This document shows, one piece after another, positions 63,956-64,000 of a DNA stretch of 64,000 bases. The notes below the pieces were generated by a model. That model was not told the DNA's origin, did not search any database, and saw only the letters and a program-made list of their open reading frames with translations. Origin of the DNA: Mycolicibacterium frederiksbergense (GTDB lineage: Bacteria > Actinomycetota > Actinomycetes > Mycobacteriales > Mycobacteriaceae); contig NZ_CP038799.1 in NCBI RefSeq assembly GCF_012223425.1, forward strand, positions 3,100,001 to 3,164,000, given 5' to 3'. The translations under genes and the position numbers were made by a program. Each line of letters starts with the position of its first letter. The first letter of the stretch is position 1.

Positions 63956-64000
63956 GCGCTGCACTTCTCCCGTCGCTTCGCTCACCCCGCTACGGTGGGT

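Overview
The window is about 64 kb of very GC-rich DNA from a mycobacterium, most likely a rapidly growing Mycolicibacterium-type species. The evidence is actinobacterial codon use, many GTG starts and 4-base ATGA/GTGA gene overlaps, leaderless promoters with TANNNT -10 boxes, and mycobacterial genes (whiB4, crp, ponA2, marP, the Rv3679/Rv3680 ATPase pair, the Tad cluster, topA, a class III adenylate cyclase). From about 10.2 kb onward the gene order follows the M. tuberculosis H37Rv segment Rv3684 back to about Rv3634, in reverse orientation. The dpp transporter and PE/PE_PGRS genes of H37Rv are absent. Orthologue names are recalled from memory, not searched.

Region 1 to about 10,110 is accessory DNA: the right end of an integrative element next to tRNA-Pro(CGG). 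A tyrosine integrase (8889-10058) faces the 3' end of the tRNA gene, with a small excisionase-like HTH protein and a P-loop ATPase behind it. The cargo includes an unknown HTH/zinc-knuckle protein, a three-gene minus-strand operon (TIGR04255-family protein, Xre-like HTH protein, and a protein with an SQTCDI motif), and a complete IS256-family element (4697-6126) with 27-bp inverted repeats and an 8-bp target duplication. Two of the three operon genes carry single +1 frameshifts, so this candidate defence/toxin-antitoxin-like operon appears inactivated. The other end of the element lies outside the window.

Region 10.2-30.2 kb is core chromosome: a cysteine-synthase-like protein, a metallophosphoesterase, PonA2, WhiB4, two Get3/ArsA-like ATPases, DUF4177 and RidA proteins, an MBL hydrolase, Crp, the nth-TlpA-Nudix-marP operon, an alpha/beta hydrolase, a holin-superfamily membrane protein, a secreted trypsin-like protease and acetyl-CoA synthetase. 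Two structured RNAs are visible: the RNA-polymerase-binding RNA Ms1 (about 28886-29195, minus strand) and the 6C RNA (about 30314-30409, plus strand).

Region 30.5-45.8 kb holds the Tad/Flp-type secretion cluster (ssd/TadZ, TadA, TadB, TadC, Flp-like pilin, two TadE/G-like proteins), a PAS/GAF-like protein, a DUF1998 DNA helicase, CspA, TopA, a membrane adenylate cyclase, the DNA polymerase III delta-prime subunit and tRNA-Thr(CGU).

Region 45.8-64 kb contains an acyltransferase, two TetR regulators with nearby palindromes, a large membrane protein, GalE, a D-aminoacylase-like amidohydrolase, an operon of a Pls/PosA-type non-ribosomal peptide synthetase with an M1-like peptidase and a flippase, and a three-gene D-glucarate catabolic operon (KGSA dehydrogenase, KdgD, GudD) that should convert D-glucarate to 2-oxoglutarate.
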